Positions 12,533-23,829 of a stretch of 64,000 nt of DNA are shown here, piece by piece. Each line of letters starts with the position of its first letter. Positions within the stretch are counted from its first letter, which is position 1. A program made the position numbers and the translations under genes. The DNA is taken from NCBI RefSeq assembly GCF_042453785.1, contig NC_091673.1, forward strand, positions 5,420,501 through 5,484,500, in the 5' to 3' direction. The stretch is from Malus domestica (lineage: Eukaryota > Streptophyta > Magnoliopsida > Rosales > Rosaceae). The notes beneath the pieces were generated by a model. That model was given only the letters and a program-made list of their open reading frames with translations, was not told the DNA's origin and did no database searches.

Positions 12533-15500
12533 TCACTTGGAAGCACCTGCAGCTCTCAATCTGGCCTTAAGAATCTTAGTAACCTCAGCCAACTTGTCAG
12601 TCTCCGGCATAACATCCTTCACAGCAGGATCTGCACTGAACTTCTCAGCCCATTTGGCCAGCCCTGGGATCTTTGCTTCGTCCAGAAGTTTGACCCCATT
12701 CATTTTCTCTGTCACTCTGAGCCACCCCAAGAAGCACCCGAATGCAATGTCCAGGTACCCAATTTTGTCCCCACTGAAGAAGTCCTTGCCTTTGCTGGTC
12801 TTTTGAAAGGCTTCCTCCATTTGAGCCAGCCCTTCTGCAACTTGCTCGACTGCTGCCTTCTTTGCCTCGTCTCCTTCAGCGGCAGCAACGCCTCTCAGCG
12901 ATGGAAGCCACTGCACCCATTTGAATTCATTACTTAATTAGAATAAGAGTGCGTTTGTTGCACCAGACTATTTCAGACTGGATTAGCTTCAGGAACTAAG
13001 CTGAACTAGGGTTGGGTTCGGTTTAAATCGGTTCGGTTTTTTGCCAAAACCGAAACCAAACCGAAATTTCGGTTCGGTTCGGTTCATTTTTTTTTCGGTT
13101 CGGTTTTTTTTCGGTTCGGTTTTTTTCAAAAAATGAAAAACATTGAAATTTTAAATTTTAACATATCCAACACAATCATAACATAAGCATTTTAACTAGA
13201 ATCAAAGACAATGAAAATAAACATTTAAAGTTGAACTAAAATCATCAATCAAGTCTTCCAAAGTCCAAACTAACAACCTCACAACACAAAAATCGTACAA
13301 ATGACATAGAAAAGTTAAATTGTATGATGTTGTTCAAAGATCAGGGTTGTTTGCTTGTAACTGCATGTTGACAACTTGATTAGTAAAAGTAATGCGTGGG
13401 TGGATTTATTTAGTGTGTGTTAGATTCTTTTCCATCACAAATTACCCAAGTAATCTACCCGAAAGAAATGTTTATGGATTCTGTTACATGTTATATGAGA
13501 GTAGATTTGGAAAAGAAAGCTGGGACAGAAGTAGACAATGCTATGGAGATAGATGTAGGTACTTCAGAAAGAGGTCTGGTTCCGGAACCTTATATGGGGG
13601 ATAAATAATAGGTTAGGGTTTAGAGTTTTTATAGGCCTTTTTTTAATATTTTGAGCTTAAAGTTTGGCAACACATTGGGTTTAGAAAATAATACCGAAAA
13701 CAAATAATTAAATAAGAAAATTAATTTAATTAATTCGGTTTGGTTCGGTTTCTAGATCACTAAAACCGAACCAAACCAAAAGAATTCGGTTTGGTTCGGT
13801 TCGATTTTCTGTTTTTTGAACCCACCCTAAGCTGAACTAGCTTAGATTAGATTAAGCTAGACTAATTTAGTGAAGTGTTTGGTGCAAGGTCGGGCTAAAA
13901 AGCTGGACAATAACAAATATATTTTTAATTCATATTTTATTAATATTTTATATTATTTAATACATATTTAGTAATATTTTATTACTACCACTATCTTTTT
14001 TTTTCCAGAAACCGTCCATCCCCATTCCTAATTCTTTTCCACTAATCTCCCCATTTCTTTCCAAGTTTGCTCCGTCCCTTTCCCTATGTTTCTTCCTCTT
14101 TCTTCTTCGCCCCTCTCTCTCTCTTCATCTCCATCTTTTTCTTCCTATTTCTCTCTGCTCATCTCCCTCTTTTCTTCCTAATTTTTCTGGGACCTAATTG
14201 GCAAATTAAAACCCATTCAAAGTCTGGGTCATTTGGGTATTCATGGGTCTGCTTCTCCAGCGTCAATAGCAAAGGTCTGCGATCAGGGAGTCTGGACTAG
14301 GTGGAGTGTGAGCAGAGTTGCTGAGCGTTTCAGACGCACAACGATTTTGTATTTTTTTTTCGCTTTTTTGTTCTAAATTTTGGATTTGGATCTAGTTTTG
14401 AAAATGAAAATATTGCATAAATTTTTGCCTTTTGTTTCCAATTTTGTGGGATATGGGTTTGAAAATGGTGGATGATAGGGGCGAAGCAGAGCAGAGTTTG
14501 TATATATGACCTGGGTTCCACATCTTGCGAGTAACAAGTTGATGGGAGGGCGAAGCGAGGAGGAACGAAGCAGGAGGAGTTGGGCTTAGCAGTCATGCCG
14601 ATTTCGAGGGGTCTCGCTAAGACCCCCTAGCGAACTACTTAGTCCCGTTTAGTCGGGGTGAGTGTCATTAAAACTTGTCTTCATTTGTATCAAACACTGG
14701 ACTAGACTCCCACTTAGTCCAGTCCAGTCTAATAAATGCTAGTGAGTGCAAACAAACACACCATAAATGTGCAACTACGTGTACAGTGCTTTTCGACAAA
14801 AATTTGCACGTCTCATGTTGTATATCTCATTGGTTTTTCTATTTCCCTAATCACACACACGATGTAATGAGAAATAAAGAAAAAGTGGTATAAAAATTAA
14901 TTCATAGGACTCTCTCTCTCTTTGTTTCATTTTAACTAAACTATTACCACTCAATACCATTTCTACGTCATTTAGTACTATGGTGTAGTGGTGTTCCTCT
15001 TCACTTGTAACTTATAAGTGAGAGGTCTTAGGTTCGATTCTCGCTAAAGACGAGTTTGAACTATATTATTGCTAGCACATTGTGAGACTAAGCTCACCCC
15101 CTCCCCCTTGGTGTAGATATTATAGTTTGTTAAAAAAAAAAAAAAACCATTTCTACAAAAAAAAAAATATTCAACAATATCTACAAAAGTGAACATATTT
15201 TAGGGCTTGTTTGGAAAATTCTTTTGTACGAAGAAGTATGCATATATGCTTTTGTGTTTCTAAAAGGAGTAATTAGAAACCCCACATTTTTTTCCAACTT
15301 AATTAATTATTTTTACAAAATTTGATTAAGAAGCTTTGATCAATTGCCAACGCAACAATTTTCTATTTATTTAATATACTAGCATTTGCCTGCATACTTT
15401 ATTTATATGAATAAGGAGGGAGGGAGGGAGAGAGAGAGAGAACATGGGAGGAATGGGAGGTTTTTGTTTTTGGTTTTTATTTTTTTTTAAATTTTAAATT

Positions 15501-16656
15501 AGAGATATTTTAACATCATCTGTAGTGAGGTTTCAATAAAAACAGTAAAATTTGGACATCTGAAATTACATTATTGCCCATCTTTTTTTTTGTGTAATAG
15601 AAAACTGAGTTGTCTTTTCACCCATTTTTAGTTGACAAAGAGGGTTTCGTTAATTAATAGAGATACATGTGTATATATATCTACTTAAACTAGCTAACAA
15701 CTAATTTCCTACAATCTATGAATTTTAAATTCGTATTTAAACTTACGGTACATTTGAAAATAAACAAACCAACTTTTAGTACATTTAGAATTTAAAAGTA
15801 CAAAAATGTACTAGAAATTCAAATGTTACATAAAATCAAATGTACCAATATTATAGATAATCAAACGCACCTATAATTTGACCCAAAAAAAAAACACACC
15901 TACAATTTGACCAAAAAAAAGGCGCACCTACAATTTGACCAAAAAAAAAGCGCACCTACAATTTGACCAAAAAAATCACACCTATTATAAAATTATAGAA
16001 AATAAATGTTCAATCAAATTCTTAAAATAAACAAATGTTTAATCAACGAAATTGAAAAACAATGCACTTATATCAAAATGCCCCTTTCTAAAAACACTAT
16101 TAATCATTCTATAAGTAATTCGAAACAGATGTTATTTGAGTCATATTAAAGAGAAAGACGATCAACAAATCCCTTTAAACATATTTTATTAAGTAATGGA
16201 AAAACAATAGAAAAAAAAAACAAAGAGCAACATAATCCCTCACATTTAACTGGTTAATCCAAACAAAATTTAATAAATGAACGAAATTAGCCTGCAAAAA
16301 TTAAAAATTAAGGAGACGAACAAAAACCATGCACTTACCTTCTCATCGACGTAGGCAGCCCAAAATCTTGCAGTAGCGCGATCCAACGGGTCAGAAGGGA
16401 GAATCGACGGGCCTGAGGCCCAAACCTCATCGATGTACTCCACAATGATGAGAGACTCACAGACGGACTTATCACAATGAATGAGAACTGGGATTTTCTT
16501 GTGGACTGGATTGGACTGGAGAAGAAGCTGGCTTTTGGCTTCGAACGTCTCCTCAAGAAGCTCATACTCCACTGACTTGATATTGAGCGCGATCCAAGCC
16601 CTCATCGCGTATGGGCTCGGCCACGCTCCCAAAACCTTCACGTCGCTCTTCGCCAT
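12533..16656 (-). CDS. Tau-class glutathione S-transferase 3
   Basis: Tandem duplicate of GST 2. Exon 1 is 16339-16656, the intron 12911-16338 (3.4 kb, swollen by transposons), and exon 2 12533-12910; 231 residues. Exon 2 is almost identical to that of GST 2. Exon 1 has about seven substitutions, several in normally conserved places: MRAW instead of [13 protein letters not shown] instead of HGDKPVCES next to the glutathione site, and changes in FEAKSQ. The catalytic WPSPY segment and cis-Pro are kept and the frame is open. The gene may be functional with altered substrate handling, or under relaxed constraint. Confidence 0.88.
12946..14763. mobile_element. PIF/Harbinger-like non-autonomous element
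   Basis: Ends GAGTGCGTTTGTTGCACC and GTGCAAACAAACACACCA form an imperfect inverted repeat, flanked by TAA (12943-12945 and 14764-14766). The sister GST intron has the undisturbed site gaaTAAatg at 8323-8325. No transposase frame is seen. A hAT-like element is nested at 13007-13829. The remaining unit of about 1 kb includes mirrored ttagactagattaagc-type blocks. Confidence 0.85.
13007..13829. mobile_element. hAT-like non-autonomous element nested in Harbinger element
   Basis: 823 bp. The termini TAGGGTTGGGTTC and GAACCCACCCTA are inverted repeats. A perfect 8-bp target duplication AGCTGAAC lies at 12999-13006 and 13830-13837, the hAT hallmark. Subterminal regions are packed with GGTTCGGTTT motifs in opposite orientation at the two ends. 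A frame of about 60 codons at 13417-13608 has no recognisable function. Confidence 0.92.
14966..15146 (+). mobile_element. tRNA-derived SINE (copy in GST 3 intron)
   Basis: A better-preserved partner of the SINE at 8536. It has an A-box-like GGTGTAGTGGTGTTCC, a B box GGTTCGATTCTCGC near 15031 and a poly-A tail, and is flanked by CCATTTCTA repeats. Confidence 0.85.
15373..15665. mobile_element. Copy-B-specific insertion in GST 3 intron
   Basis: A segment of about 290 bp beginning near tactagcatttgcctgcata, with a GA-rich tract and the block gaaattacattattgccca. It is missing from the otherwise collinear intron of GST 2. Similar blocks recur at 63160-63240 and 63900-63960, so it belongs to a dispersed family. 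The class is uncertain. Confidence 0.6.
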
Positions 16657-18005
16657 GATCAATGATTCAGATTCTCTATCGAACTCGGAAAGCTCTCAAA
16701 ATGCAAATGCAAAATCTGTGTTTTGGGGTTCCTGTTATTTATGAATGTGCATGAAAGGTGAAAGCAGAAGGAGGATTTATGAAGAGGTTTCGAAAGTGAA
16801 TGTGTTTGGTGTTTACGTAATGACAAAAGGTGTTGGTGTGAACGTAATGACAATAGGTGTGGCACTGTGTGGGTGGAAAGAGACTTGGATGGACTTTTCA
16901 AGACGATGATAGAGGTGTTCCGAGTCAATAATACGATGTAATGTGAGAACGTTAAAACACATAACACTGGATTATTTATTAGCGATGTTATCGAGTATGG
17001 ATAGCTGGGAGAAACTTAACATAAGTTGACAATGAATTGAACCTATTACTTGCTGTCAGTGTCACGTACTTTAACTTAACCGCCTGACATGTCGTGATCT
17101 GTTTGCGATGCCGTCTTTGAAGGGGTGTTCAGGTTCAGTGTTTTCAACTTGAACCTACTTTTGGTTTGTCTTGTTTGTTCAGACAGGGAATAGGACGTTG
17201 TTGGTTTGTCTTGTTTGTTAAGTTGGCCCTTGAAGCGGTTGTATTTGCGATTTGCCCCTGGTAATGCCGTATCAGCTTAACCTTTTTCTTTGCTCATTTT
17301 CCGGAATGCAAGCACTTTTGCATCTTCTCTGCTTTTACACCCTCCGACTCTACCAAGACTGCTGAAATGCAAGCACTTTTGCATCTTCTCTGCTTTTATA
17401 CCCTCCGACTCTACCAAGACTGCTGAAATGCAAGCACTTTTGCATCTTCTCTGCTTTTACACCCTCCGACTCTACCAAGACTGCTGCACCCAGTCAAAGT
17501 AGTTAAGATCAGAAGAATGCTGACATAACACTTCTAAGCTGCATCCAACGGTTTCATGCCAAATCATGAAAGAAGAAAAATTCACACATACCAGGAGGGG
17601 TGTGTTTACACAACATTTGGGCAGTGATGAAAGCCAACGGAAGAACTTTTGAGTGAAATAGCCATCTTGAGATTGCTTGGATCTGTTTACGGGACATCTT
17701 ATTCCTTAGGGCCCGGCTTCGTCTATCTTTGATTTCATATCAAATGTTCGATAGCCAGGTACATACGTAGGTCCCTGGTTAACAAAGAGTTGTAGCTCAC
17801 AACGTGCACAGATGGATTCATCTTGTAAAAGGAAAATGTCTAGAAATGATGCCATTATGAACTTACTAACATTTCAACATTATCATTTCAGAAAGGCTGT
17901 GCAATATCCTTGGATCATACTAATGAGAAAAATTACCGTGATGATAATATCCCAGATGCGAGTCCGCAGGAACTAAAACTGATAATTTCTCTCCAGGAGA
18001 GCAGT
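16657..18005. other. Promoter of GST 3 and 3' flank of PPR gene
   Basis: Collinear with 10044-12395 but lacking the family A MITE and the block of about 0.7 kb with the tRNA relic. The minisatellite at 17305-17487 lies here. From about 17926 the sequence is unique. Confidence 0.6.
17305..17487 (+). repeat. 61-bp minisatellite, three units (copy B)
   Basis: Three units of the same repeat as at 11754-11950, all of regular length, without the 16-bp internal expansion seen in copy A. Confidence 0.85.
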
Positions 18006-20255
18006 TCAGCTAGTTTCTTCATTCTTGGGCTTGCCAACAAGACAATTCTCTATAATTTCGTCGCAAAGATCAAGAGTAATGTCCATGTTCCCTTCTCCAT
18101 AGTTCATATCGACAAAAATGTTGTATGTTTCTCTATCTGCAACCACACCATGTCTCCTCATTTCTTCAAATAGTTCCCTTGCCTCTGCAAATTTCCTTCT
18201 CTTGAAAAAACCCTTAATAAGTGCACCGTAACAACTTGCCGTGGGAATAAATCCCTTTCCTGCCATTTCTTTATGCAAAAACCATGCCTCTTTCATATTC
18301 CTTACCTTAGAATGCCCTTTTATCAAAATGTTATAGGTGTTGCTATCAGGAATCACCCCACCAGCACACATGCTCCTATATATTTCCGCCGTAGTACGCA
18401 TATTATTTCTAATGCAGTACTGCTTCATGAGAGAATTGTAGGTTGCCGCATTAGGCACTATACCCTTCTCCAACATCCACTTAAGTAGCCTCTCAGCGTC
18501 TTCCACCATTCCTGACATACCAAATCCATTCATAAGCACATTGAATGTAACAACTGTAGGTTGAAGCCCTCTATCGAGCATCTCAAGCAGGACCTTCTGA
18601 GCCTTAGCCATATCCCTCATCTTACAATATGCATCCATCAGAGTGGTATAAGTAATAGCGTCAGGACAGGGCCCTGCACCCTCCATTTGTTCCACCAATT
18701 TTTCTGCCTCCGCTATGTTTCCCGACTTACAAAGGCTGTTAACAATTGAGTTGTAAGTGCAGACATTAAGTTGAAGGCCCTTCTTGCACACCTCATGAAG
18801 AAGTTCATTTGCTACATCTACCTCCCCTCTTTTACAAAGGCCATCAGCCAATGCCGTATAAGTGACAACATTTGGGGTAAGTCCCATATTAACCATCTGG
18901 TTGTGAAGAGAAAACGCCTCTTTCATCTCGCCTGTTTTGCAATAACCATCAATAAGTGCTGTATAAGTAACTTCATCTGGTTCTAATCCTCTGCTAACCA
19001 TTTCATGGAAGAGCTTATCTGCTTCTGTCATCTTCCCTATTTGACAAAATCCATGAATAATAGCAGTATATGTAATATAATCAGGGATTATTTTCCTATC
19101 CCGCATTTCGTCAAATAGCCTATATGCAGCAGGAACATTACCCAACTTACAGAATCCATCAATTAGAGTAGTGTAGACGACATTATCAGGAAGTACTCCC
19201 AGAACCATCATCTCCCTCAGTAACCCTTCTGCTTCAGATAGTTTACCCGTTTTACACAGAAAGAGTATTATGCTGTTATACGTATAGGAATTTTGCTTCA
19301 ATCCTTTTATTTTCATTTCCTCTATGAGCTTCAAAACCTTCTGCAGTTCTCCAACATAACAATATCTGCTGATTAAAGTACTATAACTTACAACATCAGG
19401 TACACAACCCCTCAACTCCATTTGCAGGAGTAAATGGTGGGCCTCTTTTATTTTCCCTAATCGACAAAGACAATGAATGATAATATTGTATGATGTGGTG
19501 TTCCAATGAATACCCACTTCAGGGTATTCATTGAAGAATTTTATTGCCATCTCAATCCCATCAAAGGTGCTTGATAGCCGAGTAAGAAATAAATTACAGG
19601 AATCAACAGAGATAACCAACCCATAGCTCAACAATTTATCAAAAAGCTTTCTTGCTTCATTGAGCATCTCAGTTTCAACAAGGACCCGGAAGAAAACATC
19701 AAACACATGGGGATCTGAACCCCAATCCTTGTAAGTGTATATCAACCGAGCAGAAAAGTGAGCAAATGAAAGACCAACATCTAACTTGGGTTTTGCCCAA
19801 AAATTATGAATGAGCTCATGCGCTGTTTCAAGATCCTTTGATGCTGCAGCAATTTGTACAACGACACAACGGGCTTCTAATGATGGGTCCCTTCGTAAGC
19901 ATGCCCAGTCAAAGAAATCCAGAACTAGTTTATAGTCATTCTTAATATTCATGAGAACCCAAATAAGATGGTCAGACCTGAAATTAGATTCGTAAGGCTT
20001 CAGAATACTGCGAAAAGGCTCAGAGCAGCGAAGCTTAATTGTGGTGGAGATGAGATGTACAAGTTCGGCATCTTTGATGGTAGGTTTCTTGGGGGAATAG
20101 TCAGGAAAAGGCCTTGTATGTGTTGATCCCAAGGAAATTCCATGACTTAAACATCTCCTAAAAACGAATAGAGAAGAATTTAAACCAAGATTTAAGCAGG
20201 GCCGATGATAGGAGATCTGAAAACAATAGACTGACAAGATGGCGCGCCTCTTCAT
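18006..20255 (-). CDS. P-class pentatricopeptide repeat protein
   Basis: Organelle RNA-binding protein. The 749-residue intronless frame starts with a basic, Ser/Arg-rich presequence (MKRRAILSVYCFQ...) that suggests mitochondrial import. About 14 consecutive 35-residue PPR motifs follow from roughly residue 165 to 720, with typical signatures such as NVVTYTALADGLCK and PDYITYTAIIHGFC. There is no E, DYW or SMR tail, so it is a pure P-class protein of the kind that stabilises, processes or helps translate organelle transcripts. It resembles Arabidopsis At1g05670-type PPR proteins, from memory. An in-frame TGA just upstream fixes the start. Its 3' end abuts the tandem GST duplication. Confidence 0.92.
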   Translation of the reverse strand: MKRRAILSVYCFQISYHRPCLNLGLNSSLFVFRRCLSHGISLGSTHTRPFPDYSPKKPTIKDAELVHLISTTIKLRCSEPFRSILKPYESNFRSDHLIWVLMNIKNDYKLVLDFFDWACLRRDPSLEARCVVVQIAAASKDLETAHELIHNFWAKPKLDVGLSFAHFSARLIYTYKDWGSDPHVFDVFFRVLVETEMLNEARKLFDKLLSYGLVISVDSCNLFLTRLSSTFDGIEMAIKFFNEYPEVGIHWNTTSYNIIIHCLCRLGKIKEAHHLLLQMELRGCVPDVVSYSTLISRYCYVGELQKVLKLIEEMKIKGLKQNSYTYNSIILFLCKTGKLSEAEGLLREMMVLGVLPDNVVYTTLIDGFCKLGNVPAAYRLFDEMRDRKIIPDYITYTAIIHGFCQIGKMTEADKLFHEMVSRGLEPDEVTYTALIDGYCKTGEMKEAFSLHNQMVNMGLTPNVVTYTALADGLCKRGEVDVANELLHEVCKKGLQLNVCTYNSIVNSLCKSGNIAEAEKLVEQMEGAGPCPDAITYTTLMDAYCKMRDMAKAQKVLLEMLDRGLQPTVVTFNVLMNGFGMSGMVEDAERLLKWMLEKGIVPNAATYNSLMKQYCIRNNMRTTAEIYRSMCAGGVIPDSNTYNILIKGHSKVRNMKEAWFLHKEMAGKGFIPTASCYGALIKGFFKRRKFAEARELFEEMRRHGVVADRETYNIFVDMNYGEGNMDITLDLCDEIIENCLVGKPKNEETS

Positions 20256-20960
20256 GTCTATCAGAGGAACCCATCAAGAAAAAATTTGGGGACCCTTTTC
20301 TATTAATGCAGCAGCTTTCCTCCATTTAGAAGAACCAAAGCAACGAGGTTGCTTCATCACATCACCTGTAAAGTAACCATTAAACACAAACACTCAACGT
20401 ATAAAAACTTTGTAAAATATACTGCCTATACACCAAAGCATACATTTCATAATCAACTTTCTTCCAATCCTCTATATATACTGCTGAAATATGAATATAC
20501 AGCGGTACGAAAGTAGAACACTTGCATGGCAAACGCTTGCAATTTTGTATTTGAACAATGAACAAATTCTGTTTGCAAAACCAATAAAACCATTCAAGTT
20601 GCTACTATTTACATTGATTCTGAAACCAATAAAACGTTCAAAAATTAATCACACTCGCACCCACAATCTGTCACTAACTAAAACAAATTAAAGGTGGTTC
20701 ACGCATTCTATCAAACACTTGGTGAGCAATCAATAAAAAGTACTTAAAACCGAAAAGTAAAATGCAACAAGGTGACAAAGAGTGACAAGCTTTCGAAGCT
20801 GGGAAACATGAGAGGTGTTACCTTAAAGGTGATTGACTCCGAGAAGCTCGAAAGCTTCGAACTTCCAAAAACTTGTTTCAGGAGGATGGCTGTTGCCGGT
20901 GGGTATCTCGAGTTTCATTCGGCCTCCACTCTCCTCCTCCGGTAGAACAGCACAGGTGTT
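20256..20960 (-). other. Putative 5' leader of the PPR gene, possibly spliced
   Basis: Reading antisense, a GC-richer block (about 20819-20955) ends CACCTTTAAG|GTAACA, a good donor. A good acceptor TTTACAG lies at about 20366-20372. Together they suggest a 5' UTR intron of about 450 bp. Short upstream frames start at ATGAAACTCGAG in the first block and ATGAAGCAACCTCG in the second; both terminate before the PPR start. Confidence 0.45.
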
Positions 20961-23037
20961 TTAGTGAGAGAGACAATGTTGGATAAAGATATTTTATTGG
21001 GCCTATATGTTTGGGTTAACTAAATGGCACCAATGAAGCTGGTAATTACCAAAAGACTTGAGCCGGGCCCAAAGTTTAGAAATCCTTTACATAAGAGTTG
21101 AGGGCTGTCATTTGAAAATTTGAGATGCCTTCTAAAGTTATCATTCAACTGCTTGACGAATTATTTCTATGGGTGCTGAGTAGGGTATCTGCTAGCCTTA
21201 TTCCCTTGAACTATGTGTTGCTATAGGCATTTTTTGATAAGCTCACTCGGCATATGTTGGTATCTGTCGACATGCTTACTTGAAAGTTATTGGCATATGT
21301 CGATGGGCGTGCAATATAACTTTGCAAATGATTTTAGGCCTACCAAGGCTTGATGAAATGCCAATTTGCTCTAATTGTATACGGGAGGTCTCGAGTTTGG
21401 CTAACTTGAATGGCAAGTTTGATACCTAAATATTGTGGCAAAGTCATTGAATTAACTTTGATTCTGGCCCTTTTACTCTTAGGGTAGAATATCACCGTAC
21501 CAAAAATAAAAACACGTAGACAAATAACATCGTATGATAAACTCATAAGATCGTTGCTATAACGTTCTAATTGCATGTAAGTTATCTCCACGATGAGTTC
21601 ACCATCTCACATGGAAGGTCCCACATGTTAGATGCCTTCAGTTTTATCTAGCAAACAAAGGTCTGGCTATGTCTCAAGCCAAAGCGTTGGAAAGAATTGT
21701 TCTTCACCGTCTAAGTTGACTTCAGTTATAATCAGGTCCTTTAATATTCTCAAATATTTATTTAAAAATCAAGTTTGTGCTGGATCTGATAATAGTCAGT
21801 AACAAAATGATAAATAAATATGGGAAAAAATTTTGGCACCAAAAAAAAAAAAAAAACTCCTTAATTGAAGCAATGCTTGGTGGAATATGCACATGAATTG
21901 TTGAGGGGGATTATAATTAATGAATGATTACAAGTTTAATGTGAAATTTCTTTTTAATTAGTTACAACACCTTAACAATTTTGTTTATTTATTTATTTCT
22001 AAGTGATATTTTATACTAATTTATATTTTTTTAAAAGAAAAGAAAAATATGAATCCAAAATACAGTGAGTTGCGGTAGAAAGTTGTATCCATTAGGGTAA
22101 CTCACCACTCGTCCTTAACAATTTGAATTTGGATATCCTACCATCAGAACTATGCCCCAGTTACATATATTATTGGAAATTAATTAAGATTAAAATTCGC
22201 TACCAACAAATAATGTCGATGATGATGATTAAATAATTGGAAAGTTCAATAAATGAAGGAGAGATCATCATTACTTCATTTTCAATCCCCATTTTTTCAT
22301 TCCAGAACATATGCTTTTGATCTCTTTTCCTGATTTGGGACTGAAAGTGGTGGTGGTAGGAATATATACTCATTGCTCCAATCAAAAAGCCGAGTTTGTG
22401 AATGGAAATTCAAAAAATATATAGAAAGCTGGGGCTTCGCTTGTTTTGAGGACGAAAGGGTATGGTAGGTGGGTAGCCGTATTGGGATCTCAAACACACA
22501 AAAATCCATATTCTGTTTCGGAATGCTTTCGAAAGAGTTAAAAGTGATTTCAGGTGCTTAATGCGGTGTTTGACATAAAAACAAAAAATATTTTTGAATT
22601 TTAAAAACTGTTTTTGGTGTTTTTAATAAAGTGCTTTCAGCATAAGTGATTCATACAGAGAAGCAAGTGGATAGTTATTAACTTATAAGCAAGTCGACCA
22701 AGGAAATGCACGTGGACTGTTTAGATCAAATGGTTATTAGCTTATTACTTCATGTCTTGATTAATTAAAACTTATTGTTCGAGATCTCTTGTGGAGTCTC
22801 TTAAAATAATGGACGTGACATGATCTCTAGACTCTAGATACGAATTATATATATTTTTATGTACGTGGTATCAGATGCATGCATGGATAAATAGTGAAAA
22901 ATGTGCAACCCCTTCAGCAGGCAAAAAGATATAAACTTGTATTCTTATATATAACCAAAAGGATGATTCGAGGAGTGTAAAACTTGCTTGGTAATATATG
23001 TTGGGAATTGAAACTAAACAAAATCCCAAGAGATTTA

Positions 23038-23246
23038 GTACTTGTTTGGTACTAAGGTGCTTTTATAAAAAGTGTATAAAAAAAAAGCTGTGCTCAAAAA
23101 GATATTTGGTAAACACTTAAAAACAGCTTATTTTCACAGTTTTGGGTGAAAAAAAACTGAAAACGTGAAGTAGCAAAAATGAACTTATTTTTACAGCACA
23201 GCAGAAACAGTTTTTTTTTCAAAACACATCAATACCAAATCAGCCC
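23038..23246. mobile_element. Tourist-like MITE, copy 2
   Basis: 209 bp, starting GTACTTGTTTGGTACT and ending ATACCAAATCAGCCC, flanked on both sides by TTA (23035-23037 and 23247-23249). It is full-length compared with 5780-5931. Confidence 0.88.
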
Positions 23247-23260
23247 TTATAAAAAAACAG

Positions 23261-23350
23261 ATAATCAATTCAATGCTAGGCAGGGGGAACAAAATCAGTT
23301 CAATGCTAGGCAGAGGGAACAAAATCAGTTCAATGCTAGGCAGAGGGAAC
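23261..23350 (+). repeat. 30-bp tandem repeat, three units
   Basis: Three back-to-back 30-bp units ending CAATGCTAGGCAGAGGGAAC. The last two are identical and the first has a few changes. The array starts about a dozen bases after the MITE end. Confidence 0.9.
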
Positions 23351-23829
23351 AAAGGCATCTGCTAATAGGGAAAAGAGAATCATAGAAGATCAAAAGCTAG
23401 CCAATATTCTAGTTTAAGTGGTTATGAGCATTTATTTTTGTATTTGAGGTATTAAGTTCGATTATGTACTTCCTCTACTTCGCTGGAATAAAGAAAACAA
23501 AACAAAAACAAAACAAATAAGCTACTGCCAGCCAAAAATCGAAAGCGTTGATAACATCTCAAACTACATGCTCCTTACTCTCAGCAAAATATTAATATTT
23601 GTATCATCACATCTGATCGTCTAGCATACTATTTTGTTGAATATATCTTACGCTAATTAGATGTCAGTTAAGATGATACAAGTAGTTTTATTTATCGAAA
23701 AACCCCCGCCCCAAAAGTGTAAACTCTCTAAGCTTTCTTCTTCCACTTCATAATATATATACACACACCAAGGCCTCACTTCACACACTTCACACCTTAT
23801 CATTTTCTCCCCTCCAAACTCACAACAAT

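Larger units (their letters stand above)
12436..17925. repeat. Tandem duplication, copy B (contains GST gene 3)
   Basis: Second copy of the segment described at 7810-12395. It is longer because of a nested transposon pair (12946-14763) and a further insert (about 15373-15665) in the GST intron. It ends near 17925, where the sequence becomes unique and runs into the 3' end of the PPR gene. Confidence 0.88.
20961..23829. other. AT-rich intergenic region
   Basis: No gene seen. Contains the Tourist-like MITE at 23038-23246, a 30-bp triple repeat at 23261-23350, and a likely TATA box (aatatatatac, near 23752) for the downstream GUB_WAK gene. Open frames here are short and AT-driven. Confidence 0.55.
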
